In this document: positions 23,662-32,408 of the stretch, piece by piece
Numbering within the stretch: position 1 is the stretch's first letter
How the letters are laid out: the number at the start of each line of letters is the position of its first letter
Assembly: GCA_964392415.1 (NCBI GenBank)
Contig: CAYMPL010000001.1
Location: 1-64,000 of the forward strand
Direction: 5' to 3'
DNA from: CAYJMQ01 sp964392415
GTDB lineage: Bacteria; Bdellovibrionota; JACOXK01; 2-02-FULL-40-11
DNA: 64,000 nt
Made by a program: the position numbers and the translations under genes
Notes under the pieces: model-generated
Seen by the model: the letters and a program-made list of their open reading frames with translations, nothing else
Told to the model about the DNA's origin: nothing
Databases searched by the model: none

Positions 23662-24780
23662 TCATTGAAAAAGGTGTTGGTTAATAGTATCTAGCCCCTT
23701 TATATCGTAGATGTCTTGGGCAAAAAAAGGGATTTCGTAAACTGGTACACCTGCGGTGGGCGCTGCTGTGGAGAGAGATTTTTTAAATTGTTCTGTTTCC
23801 ATTCTTTCTCTTTTGGCAAGCTCTTCCCACTGCTCGAAGATTTCAAGTTTCACCCGCTCGTTCTTTGACATTTTTGGTTTCATGTTTTCCAGCGTTTTTC
23901 TTTGGGACGAATAGGCATCCGCTGTCAAGGGAATGTCAGCTAAAATCCGGTTGATGATGATCCCTCCAAACGGAAGTTTCATTCCAGTAAGCCTTTCATA
24001 AAAACGAAAGGCTTCTTCAAGCATTCTCCTTTCAGGGACAGTTGCAAGTAAAAAAGCGGTTTCATGACTCCCCAAAATTTCTCTGGCTTTTAGTGTTCGT
24101 TCCCGAAAACCGGTATAGAGCGTTTGTAAATTGATAAAAAATTCTGACAATTCATAAAAGAGCTGAAGGCCTGTGAATCGCTCGATGATTTTAAAAACAA
24201 AATAAGAGCCTGCCGACAAAAACTGAATGCTCAATTTTCCTGCTAGAAAATAGGGTTTGAGAAACCATTTTAGAATATTTTCATCGAGAAAATTGGAAAG
24301 TCTTTCCGGGGCTTCCAGAAAATTGAGCGCGTGTTTTGCTGGAGGGGTGTCGATGACGATGAAGTCATAATGGTTTTCCTTCCAAAGCTCGTAGAGTTTT
24401 TCAAGGGCCATATAGTCCCGTGTTCCCGCAAGCATCGTTGAGAGATACTGATAGATCCGGTTTCCCAGAATTTTATCAATAATTTCCTGGGACGGCGCGT
24501 ACTGGCGTATCAGTTGATCCAGTGTCTCTTTGGTATCGAGCATCATCGCCCAAAGTTTCACATCCTTACTGAGAGGAATTGCCTTTGGGCGATGGTCGAA
24601 CTGATCAAACCCGAGGGTTTGCGCGAGCCTTTTTGCTGGATCGATCGTCAAGACGAGTGTTTTTTTCCCGGACTTTGCCGCATGTACGGCAATAGCGGCG
24701 GAAAGGGTCGTTTTTCCCACCCCTCCGCTCCCCGAAACGATAACCACTTTTTTGGTTTTTAGAATATCAGCTAAGCCCAT
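23662..24780 (-). CDS. ArsA/GET3-family ATPase, paralogue A
   Basis: 372 residues. The P-loop is SGSGGVGKTTL (residues 16-26): the lysine of the usual GKGGVGKT signature is replaced by Ser18. LTIDPAKRLAQTLG and FIVIDTPPAKHALNFLEAP supply the switch regions. A single ArsA unit, unlike E. coli ArsA, which has two fused. It overlaps the next ArsA-like gene by 10 bases, so the two probably form a heterodimer. No arsB, arsR or tail-anchored-protein genes are nearby. Related pairs occur in myxobacteria-like lineages; the cargo is unknown. Confidence 0.88.
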   Translation of the reverse strand: MGLADILKTKKVVIVSGSGGVGKTTLSAAIAVHAAKSGKKTLVLTIDPAKRLAQTLGFDQFDHRPKAIPLSKDVKLWAMMLDTKETLDQLIRQYAPSQEIIDKILGNRIYQYLSTMLAGTRDYMALEKLYELWKENHYDFIVIDTPPAKHALNFLEAPERLSNFLDENILKWFLKPYFLAGKLSIQFLSAGSYFVFKIIERFTGLQLFYELSEFFINLQTLYTGFRERTLKAREILGSHETAFLLATVPERRMLEEAFRFYERLTGMKLPFGGIIINRILADIPLTADAYSSQRKTLENMKPKMSKNERVKLEIFEQWEELAKRERMETEQFKKSLSTAAPTAGVPVYEIPFFAQDIYDIKGLDTINQHLFQ

Positions 24781-25700
24781 TGTTTTTCGATTTCCTTGCC
24801 GAGTTTTTTAAGAGCGGAGAGATCAGGCGCTTCCTTTAAAATCCAGGGGATCTTAAAGCTTTTTTTTGACAACTCTTTCTCAAGGCGGTCTTCATACGAT
24901 TGCTGGATCTTTTGTCTTGTTTGATAATGAAGGAGGGTCTGTTCTATCTTTTTAAGGAGTGAGCCCATGTCATTCTGAGAGCCCCAAAGTCCAATAGTTC
25001 GAAGAATCCCATTATTTTCAAAAGCCTCCAGTTTTTTATTTAAAAACAGTTCTCCCATCGGAAGTCTTAGTTTTTTGATTTCATTAAAAAGCTCGAGGGT
25101 TTCCTGAACAGGGAGTTCTTCAGGAATAGTAACCAGATGAATCGCTGTCTCTTTTTTTTCGGTGAGCATCGAATAGATTTTTTGGGATTGCTCCGCCAGG
25201 GGGCCTTTTTGAGTCAAATCGATAAAGACCTTTGGAATTTTAAAAAGATAAAGAGCGTGGCCTGTTGCGGGGGCGTCAACAATCAAAATATCCCAGCGGG
25301 GTTTCTTTCCGGAACGCTCATCGCTCAGGTAATACATTTTTCCGATCAACGCCATTTCTTCCACCCCTGGGGCCGCTTTCACAAAAAAATGGAAAATCTT
25401 ATTTTCAAAGATGAGATCATATATTTTTTCGATCTTTATCTGACGGATAATAAATTCTCTAAGAGAGGACAAAGGATCGATCAAAACCCCATCAATGTTT
25501 GGGGCAAGCGGTTTGGGGGTCATCGTCCCTTTTTCAGTGTTAAAAAGGCACGATACTGGGCTTTCAGGATCGAGATCGATCAGAAGTACTTTTTTCCCCC
25601 GGCTTGCTGCGATGAGAGCGAAAAGAGACGCAATCGTGGTTTTCCCGACCCCCCCCTTTCCGGTGAAAAAATGAAGTCTCTGCTGAAATAGCGATGTCAT
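24771..25700 (-). CDS. ArsA/GET3-family ATPase, paralogue B, with repeat-derived insert
   Basis: 309 residues. P-loop TGKGGVGKTT (13-22) with the canonical signature lysine at 15, switch DLDPESPVSCLF, and WDILIVDAPATGHALYLFKIP. It is shorter than paralogue A and keeps the intermonomer lysine that A lacks. About residues 230-244 (GILRTIGLWGSQNDM) come from an in-frame copy of the dispersed repeat. It is upstream of paralogue A in the same operon and downstream of a lipase-like gene that overlaps it by four bases. Confidence 0.88.
   Translation of the reverse strand: MTSLFQQRLHFFTGKGGVGKTTIASLFALIAASRGKKVLLIDLDPESPVSCLFNTEKGTMTPKPLAPNIDGVLIDPLSSLREFIIRQIKIEKIYDLIFENKIFHFFVKAAPGVEEMALIGKMYYLSDERSGKKPRWDILIVDAPATGHALYLFKIPKVFIDLTQKGPLAEQSQKIYSMLTEKKETAIHLVTIPEELPVQETLELFNEIKKLRLPMGELFLNKKLEAFENNGILRTIGLWGSQNDMGSLLKKIEQTLLHYQTRQKIQQSYEDRLEKELSKKSFKIPWILKEAPDLSALKKLGKEIEKQWA
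24969..25012. repeat. Dispersed repeat inside an arsA paralogue (copy 6)
   Basis: GTCATTCTGAGAGCC...GAAGAATCCCAT, frame-preserving, translated on the minus strand. Confidence 0.78.
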
Positions 25701-26533
25701 GAAGCGTCGGATCTCAAAGTGAGGCGTGCTATGAGTGATCTTGATGTCCTGGGCTTTTGTCCATGTTCGATGAGTATGGGATATCTTCGCCCGTCATCCA
25801 GGATCGTTGCGATTTTGTAGAAGACCTCTTTTGAAAAAAGGAGCCCGGCATGCCCGGCAAAGGGTACCTCGATGTTTTGAATATGGGAATCTGTTTTGCT
25901 GTCGTCTTTGATTTGAGCGTATCTTGAGGGCCAGACCATCATGTCAAAGGGGGACCAGAAGGAGATAAAAGAGACCGATTTGGGGAGGGGTTTGGAATTT
26001 AGTTTTTTAATCACCCCTGATGTTGGCCGGAGCTCTTTGATACTTTTTCCAATACCCATCTTCGAAATGAACGTTCCCTGATGGGGGGTTCCAAGGGTAA
26101 TGCAATGTTTGACCTTTTGATGCCCCGTTAACATCTGAATGGTGTAGCGTGCGATGATTCCACCGAGGCTATGGGCAATGATGTCGACTTTATCCGCCTT
26201 TGTCTGCTCAAGAATCGCGTCGATCTTTTTTTCCGTTAAAATAGCCAGATCTTCAATTCCTTGGCTGTAAGTGGAGAGATTTATTGTATAAATTTTATCC
26301 CATCCATGACGCAGGAGCTCGCGTTTTATTTTAAAAAAGGCTGAATGGTTATGAAAAATTCCGTGAATGAGGAGAATAGGTCTTTTATGGTTTTGATAGG
26401 ACAAGAGAGAGGGATCGTTCTCTTTTTTAAGTCCAAAGGGGTAGAGATTGCAGACCATGAGCATCGAGAAGAATTCAAACGCCATTCCCCCCATCCCATT
26501 AACGAGCCGAACAATGCTCAGTTTTTTGTTCAT
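25697..26533 (-). CDS. Alpha/beta hydrolase, lipase/PGAP1-like
   Basis: 278 residues. RPILLIHGIFHNHSAF carries the oxyanion HG motif, and VDIIAHSLGGIIARY the nucleophile elbow with Ser in AHSLGG. The late FAGHAGLLFS probably supplies the catalytic His. An N-terminal hydrophobic stretch (about 8-33) suggests a membrane anchor or signal. It is probably a lipase or esterase acting on membrane lipids. It is the first gene of a three-gene run with the two ArsA ATPases, overlapping the first of them. Confidence 0.82.
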   Translation of the reverse strand: MNKKLSIVRLVNGMGGMAFEFFSMLMVCNLYPFGLKKENDPSLLSYQNHKRPILLIHGIFHNHSAFFKIKRELLRHGWDKIYTINLSTYSQGIEDLAILTEKKIDAILEQTKADKVDIIAHSLGGIIARYTIQMLTGHQKVKHCITLGTPHQGTFISKMGIGKSIKELRPTSGVIKKLNSKPLPKSVSFISFWSPFDMMVWPSRYAQIKDDSKTDSHIQNIEVPFAGHAGLLFSKEVFYKIATILDDGRRYPILIEHGQKPRTSRSLIARLTLRSDAS

Positions 26534-26535
26534 AT

Positions 26536-26587
26536 GTCACCCTGAAGCCCACTATGTCATCCTGAAGCCCGCAGGGCTGAAGGATCT
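26536..26587. repeat. Dispersed repeat between the hydrolase and PRPP synthetase genes (copy 7)
   Basis: GTCACCCTGAAGCCC at 26536 and GTCATCCTGAAGCCC...GAAGGATCT at 26556. They lie in the shared upstream region of two divergent genes. Confidence 0.8.
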
Positions 26588-26661
26588 AATTATCAATAAT
26601 CTAGCTGCTTGGGTCAATAAAATATTGCATCCGTGGGAAGCAGTTTGCTACTATTATAAGC

Positions 26662-27594
26662 ATGAGGGATATCAAACTCCTTTCAGGAAGCAGTCATCCC
26701 GCCCTTGCCAAAGAAATTGCGCAGAAAATGAAGCTGAAGCTGACGCCGGTCTCCCTGATGCGTTTCCCGAATGACAATCTTTTTTGCAGGATCGAAGAAT
26801 CGATACGTGAAGATGATGTCTTCATCATTCAATCATCCGCCCCCCCTGTAAATGATTCGCTTGTCGAGCTTTTAATTATGATCGATGCGGCCAAATATGC
26901 GTCAGCTGGACGGATTACAGCGGTTCTCCCCTATTTCCCTTACTCACGTTCGGATAAAAAAGACCAGCCGCGGGTTCCGGTGACAGCCCGTCTTGTGGCC
27001 GATATGCTTTTGACCGCGGGGGCCAACCGTGTGATGACGCTCGATCTCCATGCGTTGCAGATTTTGAGCTTTTTTCATATGCCTGCGGACCAGCTCTTAA
27101 GCATTCCTGTGCTTGTCGATTATCTGAAAAAGAAGGATCTCAGCGACGCTGTCATTGTAGCCCCCGATGTCGGCGGCGTTCAACGTGCCCGCTTTTATGC
27201 AAAGAAACTCCATCTCCCGCTTGCGATCATGGATAAAAAGCGGGATGTCCGAAATCAAAAGGTTTCCATGGGAGTTATTATCGGCCATGTCAAAGGGAAA
27301 AAGGCTTTCATTGTTGATGACGAAATTGTGACGGCGGTGACACTTCTCGAAACAGTCGCAGCTTTAAAAAGGCATGGGGCAAAAGAGATTTATGCGGTAG
27401 CGGTACATCCGATTTTTTCTGAGGGAGCTGAAAAAAGAATTAACTCATCGGTTCTTAAAGAGGTTATTGTAACGAACACCTTCCCTTTTAAACCTCGGAT
27501 TAAAAAGATCAAGGTTTTATCGATTGCCTCTATCCTTGCGCAGGGGATCGAATGTGTTCATAAAGGAAAATCTGTAAGCAGGCTTTTTATCTAA
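26662..27594 (+). CDS. prs: Ribose-phosphate pyrophosphokinase (PRPP synthetase), divergent
   Basis: 310 residues, the normal length. LLSGSSHPALAKEIA, FPNDNLFCRI, YFPYSRSDKKDQPRVPVTAR and MTLDLHALQIL match the ATP-binding region of PRPP synthetase, in the variant with SDKKDQ where most have RQDRK. The ribose-phosphate loop reads VDDEIVTAVTL (218-228) where the family has VDDxIDTAGTL, so one Asp and one Gly are both replaced by Val. It makes PRPP for nucleotide, His, Trp and NAD synthesis. The two changes raise the question of whether this copy is fully active or specialised. Confidence 0.85.
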   Translation: MRDIKLLSGSSHPALAKEIAQKMKLKLTPVSLMRFPNDNLFCRIEESIREDDVFIIQSSAPPVNDSLVELLIMIDAAKYASAGRITAVLPYFPYSRSDKKDQPRVPVTARLVADMLLTAGANRVMTLDLHALQILSFFHMPADQLLSIPVLVDYLKKKDLSDAVIVAPDVGGVQRARFYAKKLHLPLAIMDKKRDVRNQKVSMGVIIGHVKGKKAFIVDDEIVTAVTLLETVAALKRHGAKEIYAVAVHPIFSEGAEKRINSSVLKEVIVTNTFPFKPRIKKIKVLSIASILAQGIECVHKGKSVSRLFI

Positions 27595-27684
27595 TCCCTG
27601 CGTAGTTACATTAAGTTTAATTTTTCGTCCGCATATCCGATAAGCCAATTGAAAAGGCGGATAGTCGCTTTTTAAGGTGGTTTT

Positions 27685-29022
27685 ATGATGAAACGGTACG
27701 TTTGCGGACTCTTCATCCCTTTATTTTTTTGTTCCCCTCCACTCTTTTCTCAGATGGTTGAGGGTACCGATGTTTCAATTTCTGAGATGCTTTCGGCTCC
27801 CTATGTGGAGGGTGAGCTTCTCATTCGATATCTGAGTGATTTTAAAGCAGACGATCGTGAGATGGTTCACTCCATGACGGGGGTGATGACTCTGGAGACC
27901 GATTTTATAGTCCCCAATTTGGAATTGATACGCTTGCCTTATGGCGCTCAAATGGCGCAGGCGATCGATTATTTTCAAAAATTGCCGGGGGTTCTTTACG
28001 TGACGCCCAATTATATTGTTGAAATACAGGCAGGGATTTTTTGGAAACGCCCCCCTTCGCCGAAGCCCGACCCCCAGTTTGGCGCTCCTTATTTTTATCT
28101 CAGCTATGGGGTGGATAAAGTTCAGGCGCCGAAAGTTTGGGAAAAATTTACGGTCGGAAGTTTAGATGTTGTTGTGGGTGTTATTGATACCGGGATAGAT
28201 TACAGACACGAAGATTTGGCTGGGAATGTGTGGAAAAATCCAAAGGAAATTCCAAACAATGGATTGGATGATGATCAGAATGGCTATATTGATGATATCC
28301 ATGGGTGGAATTTTTATAACAATACGAATGATCCCTTTGATGATAATCAGCATGGGACGCATATTTCAGGCATCATTGGCGCTATGGCGGGAAACCGCAT
28401 TGGAACGATCGGCATGAGTCCCAAAGTATCTTTGATGGCCTGCAAATTTTTGGGGAGTGATGGCCGCGGCACAACCTCCACTGCTATTCGTGCGATCGAA
28501 TATGCGCTCAAGAACGGAGCAAAAATCTTAAATAATAGCTGGGGGGGACCCAGATTTTCTCAGCCGCTTCTCGATACGATCAAATCGGCTGAACGAATGG
28601 GGGTTCTTTTTGTCGCAGCTGCCGGCAATTACGATCGGGATAGTGATGAAGAGCCCCTTTATCCTGCAAGCTATGATGCCGGAAATATTATTTCTGTCGC
28701 CTCGTCAGATTCGAGAGACCACAAGTCAGAGTTTTCAAACTACGGAAGAATATCGGTAGATCTTGCCGCCCCGGGATCCGCAATTTACAGCACGCTGCCA
28801 AACGGCAGTTATGGGAATCTCGATGGAACATCCATGGCGACTCCCCATGTATCGGGCGCTGCCGCCCTTATCTGGGCATACCGTCAGGATTTAAGTCTTT
28901 ATGATTTGAAAGATCTGATTTTAAAGAGTGTCGATCCGATCGATTCGATGAAAGAGTTTACCGTTACGGGTGGACGGCTCAATGTGTATAATGCGCTGGC
29001 GCTTGCATTATTAATGTTCTGA
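27685..29022 (+). CDS. Secreted subtilisin-family (S8) serine protease
   Basis: 445 residues. A signal peptide (about 1-22, ending PLFSQ), an inhibitor I9-like propeptide (about 35-110) and the S8 catalytic domain. Catalytic residues: Asp in VIDTGIDYRHED, His in HGTHISGIIGA and Ser in DGTSMATPHVSGAA; the oxyanion Asn is in AAAGNYDRD. A run of DDDQNGYIDDIHGWNF is the calcium-type loop seen in related secreted proteases. AAGGTGG lies upstream of the start. Confidence 0.95.
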   Translation: MMKRYVCGLFIPLFFCSPPLFSQMVEGTDVSISEMLSAPYVEGELLIRYLSDFKADDREMVHSMTGVMTLETDFIVPNLELIRLPYGAQMAQAIDYFQKLPGVLYVTPNYIVEIQAGIFWKRPPSPKPDPQFGAPYFYLSYGVDKVQAPKVWEKFTVGSLDVVVGVIDTGIDYRHEDLAGNVWKNPKEIPNNGLDDDQNGYIDDIHGWNFYNNTNDPFDDNQHGTHISGIIGAMAGNRIGTIGMSPKVSLMACKFLGSDGRGTTSTAIRAIEYALKNGAKILNNSWGGPRFSQPLLDTIKSAERMGVLFVAAAGNYDRDSDEEPLYPASYDAGNIISVASSDSRDHKSEFSNYGRISVDLAAPGSAIYSTLPNGSYGNLDGTSMATPHVSGAAALIWAYRQDLSLYDLKDLILKSVDPIDSMKEFTVTGGRLNVYNALALALLMF

Positions 29023-29098
29023 TTTTCCGATGACACTTTCAAATCGCTTCTGTTCAAGCAATCTGGAAAACCTGCCGATACAGAATTGAAGAAAGAAA

Positions 29099-29198
29099 TG
29101 GCGGAAGTGTATGGGAATCGAACCCACCACAGACATAGAGACTATGTCTGTCACTGGATTTGAAGTCCAGGAAGTACACCAGAAACTTAAACACTTCC
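29099..29198 (-). tRNA. selC: tRNA-Sec (UCA), selenocysteine tRNA
   Basis: Minus-strand cloverleaf of 97 nt plus encoded CCA. The acceptor is 8 bp (GGAAGTGT with ACACTTCC) and the T stem 5 bp, giving the 8+5 geometry special to selenocysteine tRNA. The anticodon arm is CTGGA-CTTCAAA-TCCAG with anticodon TCA, identical to that of E. coli selC. The extra arm is very long: ACAGACATAG pairs perfectly with CTATGTCTGT (10 bp). G73 and CCA follow. No selA, selB or selD lies in the window, and none of the recognised protein genes here is interrupted by an in-frame TGA. Confidence 0.93.
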
Positions 29199-29224
29199 AC
29201 CGCACTCTTTAAGGGATCTCAAAA

Positions 29225-31081
29225 TTGTTGTCAAATCGATGCATACAATTCATTCGGAGACATAAGGCCAAATTCGGGTTTCTTCTCACCCTGTTTTTTG
29301 TCTACGGCGCGCTCGTCCATTACGAACTGGTTTTGAAAATAGGACCTCCTTCGTTTGCCACCCAAAAACCGTTGCCTGCCCTGAATGACGAGGGGACTTT
29401 GATTGTGAAGCCCCGCGCGAAATTCGGTCCGCCAAAAGAAGATGTCAATGATGCGAAGGCGCTCTATCATTTCTCTCTGGGAACGATTGCAAGTTATGAA
29501 AATCAGTATCATGAAGCTATTTCACAGTTTAAAAAGGCGCTCGAGTATGATCCCAAATCCGCCTATATTCATCTGCGCGTCGCCGAGGAATATTTAAAGC
29601 TTTCTGAATTTGAATCGGCAAAATCTCATGTGAATACCGCGCTCAAGCTCGACCCTAAATTTGCGGATGCGCATCTCCTGAAGGGGGGATTGGATGCCGC
29701 TGAAAAAAAATATGAAGAAGCAGCCGCCCATTATCAGAAAGTTATTGAGCTCGACCCATCGCGGGAACAGGCTTATATCTTTCTTGCTACCATTTATGCC
29801 GAACAGGGGAAATACATGGAAGGGATTAAACTTCTCAATAAACTTCTCCATATTGAACCTCAGTCTTATTGGGCTTATTACTATTTGGGACGAATTTATA
29901 TTGAGCAGGGGAAACCGAATGAAGCCGTTCGCGCTTACAAACAATCGCTCAAAATAAATCCTTCCTTTCATCTGGCGGCCCTTGCCCTGGGCATTCATTA
30001 TGAACTGAGGGATCAGGTGGAGAGGGCCATCCATGTCTATTTGGAGGCGATTGACCGCGGCGATACGAGCCCAAGGCTGCTTAAGCGGACCGTCCAGCTC
30101 CTATTGGCAAAACAGGATTATGTGCGGGTTCTCAAGCTTCTCGAAGAACTTAAATCCCAGGATCCGGGGGATTTAAACAATCGTGTCCGGATCGGCCTTA
30201 TTTATTATGAAATGAAAGATTATGAGCGGGCGCAGCATGAATTTAAAGATCTCATTAAAGAGTATCCGGAATCAGACAGGCTTCAATATTATCTTTCGTC
30301 TGTATACGAAAAATTGGGCAAATATGACGAAGCTATTCAGATTTTTGGAAAAATAAAATATGGGTCCGAATTTTATATTGATGCGCTCAATCGACATGCG
30401 TTTCTTCTCGTCGAAAGAAATCAGTTCGAAAAAGCAATTTCTCTTGTTGAAAAAGCGATTGAACAAAAACCGGGGAGCGGCCAGCTTTATGAAGTGCTCG
30501 CCTCCATTTATGAAAAGAAAGAAAAATTTGATGAAGCTCTTAACGTTTTGAATAAAGCAAAAGAAAAATTTCCCCCGCTGAAAAAAGATGAACGCCTCAT
30601 CTACTATACAGGGACGATTTACGACAAGATGGGCAATTTCGAAAAATCGATTGCAGTGATGCAGGAGATTTTAAAGCTCAACCCAAACCATGCGGATGCC
30701 TTGAATTTTGTCGGCTACAGCTATTCGATTAAAGGGATACGTCTCGATGAGGCGGAGGCGATGATTAAGAAAGCGCTCTCTTTAAAACCAGGCGAAGGGT
30801 ATATCGAAGATAGTCTGGGGTGGATCTATTTCATCAAAGGGGATTATAAACGGGCAAAAAAATATCTTGAAAAAGCAGTTATTCTAAAAGCGGATGAGCC
30901 TGTCATTTTGGACCATCTTGCCGACCTTTATATAAAATTGGATGATATTAAAAAAGCGCAAAGCCTCTACCAAAAAGCTTTGGAACTCAAACCTGACAAA
31001 AAAACAACCGAGCAGATCCAAAGAAAACTGAACGTCATCAACGAAAAAGAAAAAAGCAAACGCCTTCCTGCCGCCCATTAA
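29225..31081 (+). CDS. Membrane-anchored TPR-repeat protein
   Basis: 618 residues, TTG start. One N-terminal membrane helix (about 18-37), then from about residue 80 a nearly continuous series of about 14 tetratricopeptide repeats (for example YHEAISQFKKALEYDPKSA, YERAQHEFKDLIKEYPESD, YKRAKKYLEKAVILKADEP). TPR arrays bind proteins; with the anchor it is probably a periplasmic or envelope scaffold. There is no enzyme domain. The partner is unknown. Confidence 0.88.
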   Translation: MLSNRCIQFIRRHKAKFGFLLTLFFVYGALVHYELVLKIGPPSFATQKPLPALNDEGTLIVKPRAKFGPPKEDVNDAKALYHFSLGTIASYENQYHEAISQFKKALEYDPKSAYIHLRVAEEYLKLSEFESAKSHVNTALKLDPKFADAHLLKGGLDAAEKKYEEAAAHYQKVIELDPSREQAYIFLATIYAEQGKYMEGIKLLNKLLHIEPQSYWAYYYLGRIYIEQGKPNEAVRAYKQSLKINPSFHLAALALGIHYELRDQVERAIHVYLEAIDRGDTSPRLLKRTVQLLLAKQDYVRVLKLLEELKSQDPGDLNNRVRIGLIYYEMKDYERAQHEFKDLIKEYPESDRLQYYLSSVYEKLGKYDEAIQIFGKIKYGSEFYIDALNRHAFLLVERNQFEKAISLVEKAIEQKPGSGQLYEVLASIYEKKEKFDEALNVLNKAKEKFPPLKKDERLIYYTGTIYDKMGNFEKSIAVMQEILKLNPNHADALNFVGYSYSIKGIRLDEAEAMIKKALSLKPGEGYIEDSLGWIYFIKGDYKRAKKYLEKAVILKADEPVILDHLADLYIKLDDIKKAQSLYQKALELKPDKKTTEQIQRKLNVINEKEKSKRLPAAH

Positions 31082-31084
31082 TGA

Positions 31085-32266
31085 TCATTTCTTCTTCAAA
31101 AAGGCTTCAATATTTTCTTGGGTGACGATCACAGGTGGAAGCGCCTTGGGAAAGACTTCTTTAAATTCTTCATATGCCTGAAAATGCCTTTGTTGTGGAG
31201 CATTCCAGCTTACTTGATAAGGGACAATCTGGTTATCTTTTAAGACAATGAAATCGATTTCTCCTTTTCCGCGCCAGTAATAAACGTGTCGATATTCTTT
31301 TCTGAGATGATGAAAAACGACTGTCTCCAATTCTTTTCCTTTGTCTTTCCCCGTTTTGGTGATAATCGCCTTTCTCAATCCCAAATCGATGGGGTAATAT
31401 TTTTTATTTCTAGCAGCGCTTTGCTTTTCAGAAAATGTAAAATAGGGACATGGCAGGAGAAGATAAGCGGCAATCGCAGCATCGAGATATGATTTCACCG
31501 TATCAGGTGTAACATCGATAATTTTAGCTAAACTTCTTTGGCTGACCTCCGACCCTGTTGCCTCAAAAACAGCTTTGATAAGCTGAGTGAGCGTCAAAGT
31601 TGATCTGACCGATATGTGCCGTCTGACATCTTTTTCAATAATATCGGTAAAATATTCCCTCAATAGTTCTTGCGGTTTTTCAAACACTAAGGGCCTGGGA
31701 AAACCGCCTTCATCGAGATAAGATTCAAAAGAAGTTTCTCCTTTAAGCGACTTAAATTCGTGATAGTCAAATGGGAACAATTCAAGCGTGATATGGCGCC
31801 CTGTGAGCGCTGTTGATAATTCACCCGAAAGAAGCGAAGCGTTAGAGCCAGTGATCACATAGATTTCATTGGATGGGCGTTCCACCTTTCTGTGAAGCCA
31901 TTTTTCCCACCCTTTCACATTTTGAATTTCGTCCAGAAAAAAATAATAGACATCATGTTCTGATATTTTTTTGGATAGAGAAACGATTTGATCGACCAGG
32001 TCGGGATTGAGATCCGCACTCAGTCTCGGATCTTCAAAATTTACAAAGGTACAGGAAGGCCGGGGAAGTTTTTTGTGGGCCATGATTTGAGCCAAAAGAG
32101 TCGACTTTCCGCATCTTCGAACCCCTTGAATAACGAGGACAATGTCGGGATTGAGCGGAATGTCGCCTGACAAAATTTTACGTGGAATGGATGGAGGTGG
32201 CTCTTTGTCCCAATAACTCCACTCTCTAATGATCTGTTTGAGTTTAGAATTATCAAGCATAATCAA
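31085..32266 (-). CDS. AAA+ ATPase with DUF4143 domain
   Basis: 393 residues. The N-terminal ATPase has Walker A GVRRCGKSTLLAQI, Walker B VYYFFLDEIQNVKGWE and sensor VITGSNASLLS. LTGRHITLELFPFDYHEF is typical of the AAA_14 family. The C-terminal DUF4143 part contains VVFHHLRKEYRHVYYWRGKGEIDFIV, a nuclease-like fold motif (xE-D-x). Such genes are scattered and often mobile; the cellular function is poorly known. It is convergent with the TPR gene, only three bases apart. Confidence 0.9.
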   Translation of the reverse strand: MIMLDNSKLKQIIREWSYWDKEPPPSIPRKILSGDIPLNPDIVLVIQGVRRCGKSTLLAQIMAHKKLPRPSCTFVNFEDPRLSADLNPDLVDQIVSLSKKISEHDVYYFFLDEIQNVKGWEKWLHRKVERPSNEIYVITGSNASLLSGELSTALTGRHITLELFPFDYHEFKSLKGETSFESYLDEGGFPRPLVFEKPQELLREYFTDIIEKDVRRHISVRSTLTLTQLIKAVFEATGSEVSQRSLAKIIDVTPDTVKSYLDAAIAAYLLLPCPYFTFSEKQSAARNKKYYPIDLGLRKAIITKTGKDKGKELETVVFHHLRKEYRHVYYWRGKGEIDFIVLKDNQIVPYQVSWNAPQQRHFQAYEEFKEVFPKALPPVIVTQENIEAFLKKK

Positions 32267-32286
32267 GATGTTACCAGATTACATAT

Positions 32287-32312
32287 AAAGTGTCGAGTTT
32301 TATCGACACTTT
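32287..32312. promoter_or_regulatory. Perfect 10-bp hairpin in the divergent upstream region of the DUF4143 gene
   Basis: AAAGTGTCGA and TCGACACTTT flank a 6-base loop, 21 bases upstream of the ATPase start. The position favours an operator or leader hairpin rather than a terminator. Confidence 0.4.
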
Positions 32313-32338
32313 TAAAGCCCTGCACAGAGGGGGTACCC

Positions 32339-32368
32339 TTGACAATTTTCGTCATTTCAAAGTAAAGA
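32339..32368 (+). promoter_or_regulatory. Putative sigma-70 promoter for the terpenoid-cyclase-fold gene
   Basis: TTGACA (32339-32344), 18-base spacer, TAAAGA (32363-32368). Confidence 0.45.
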
Positions 32369-32408
32369 ACCAAAGCAATTAACATGGACAGAAGGAATGT
32401 TAAGCAAT

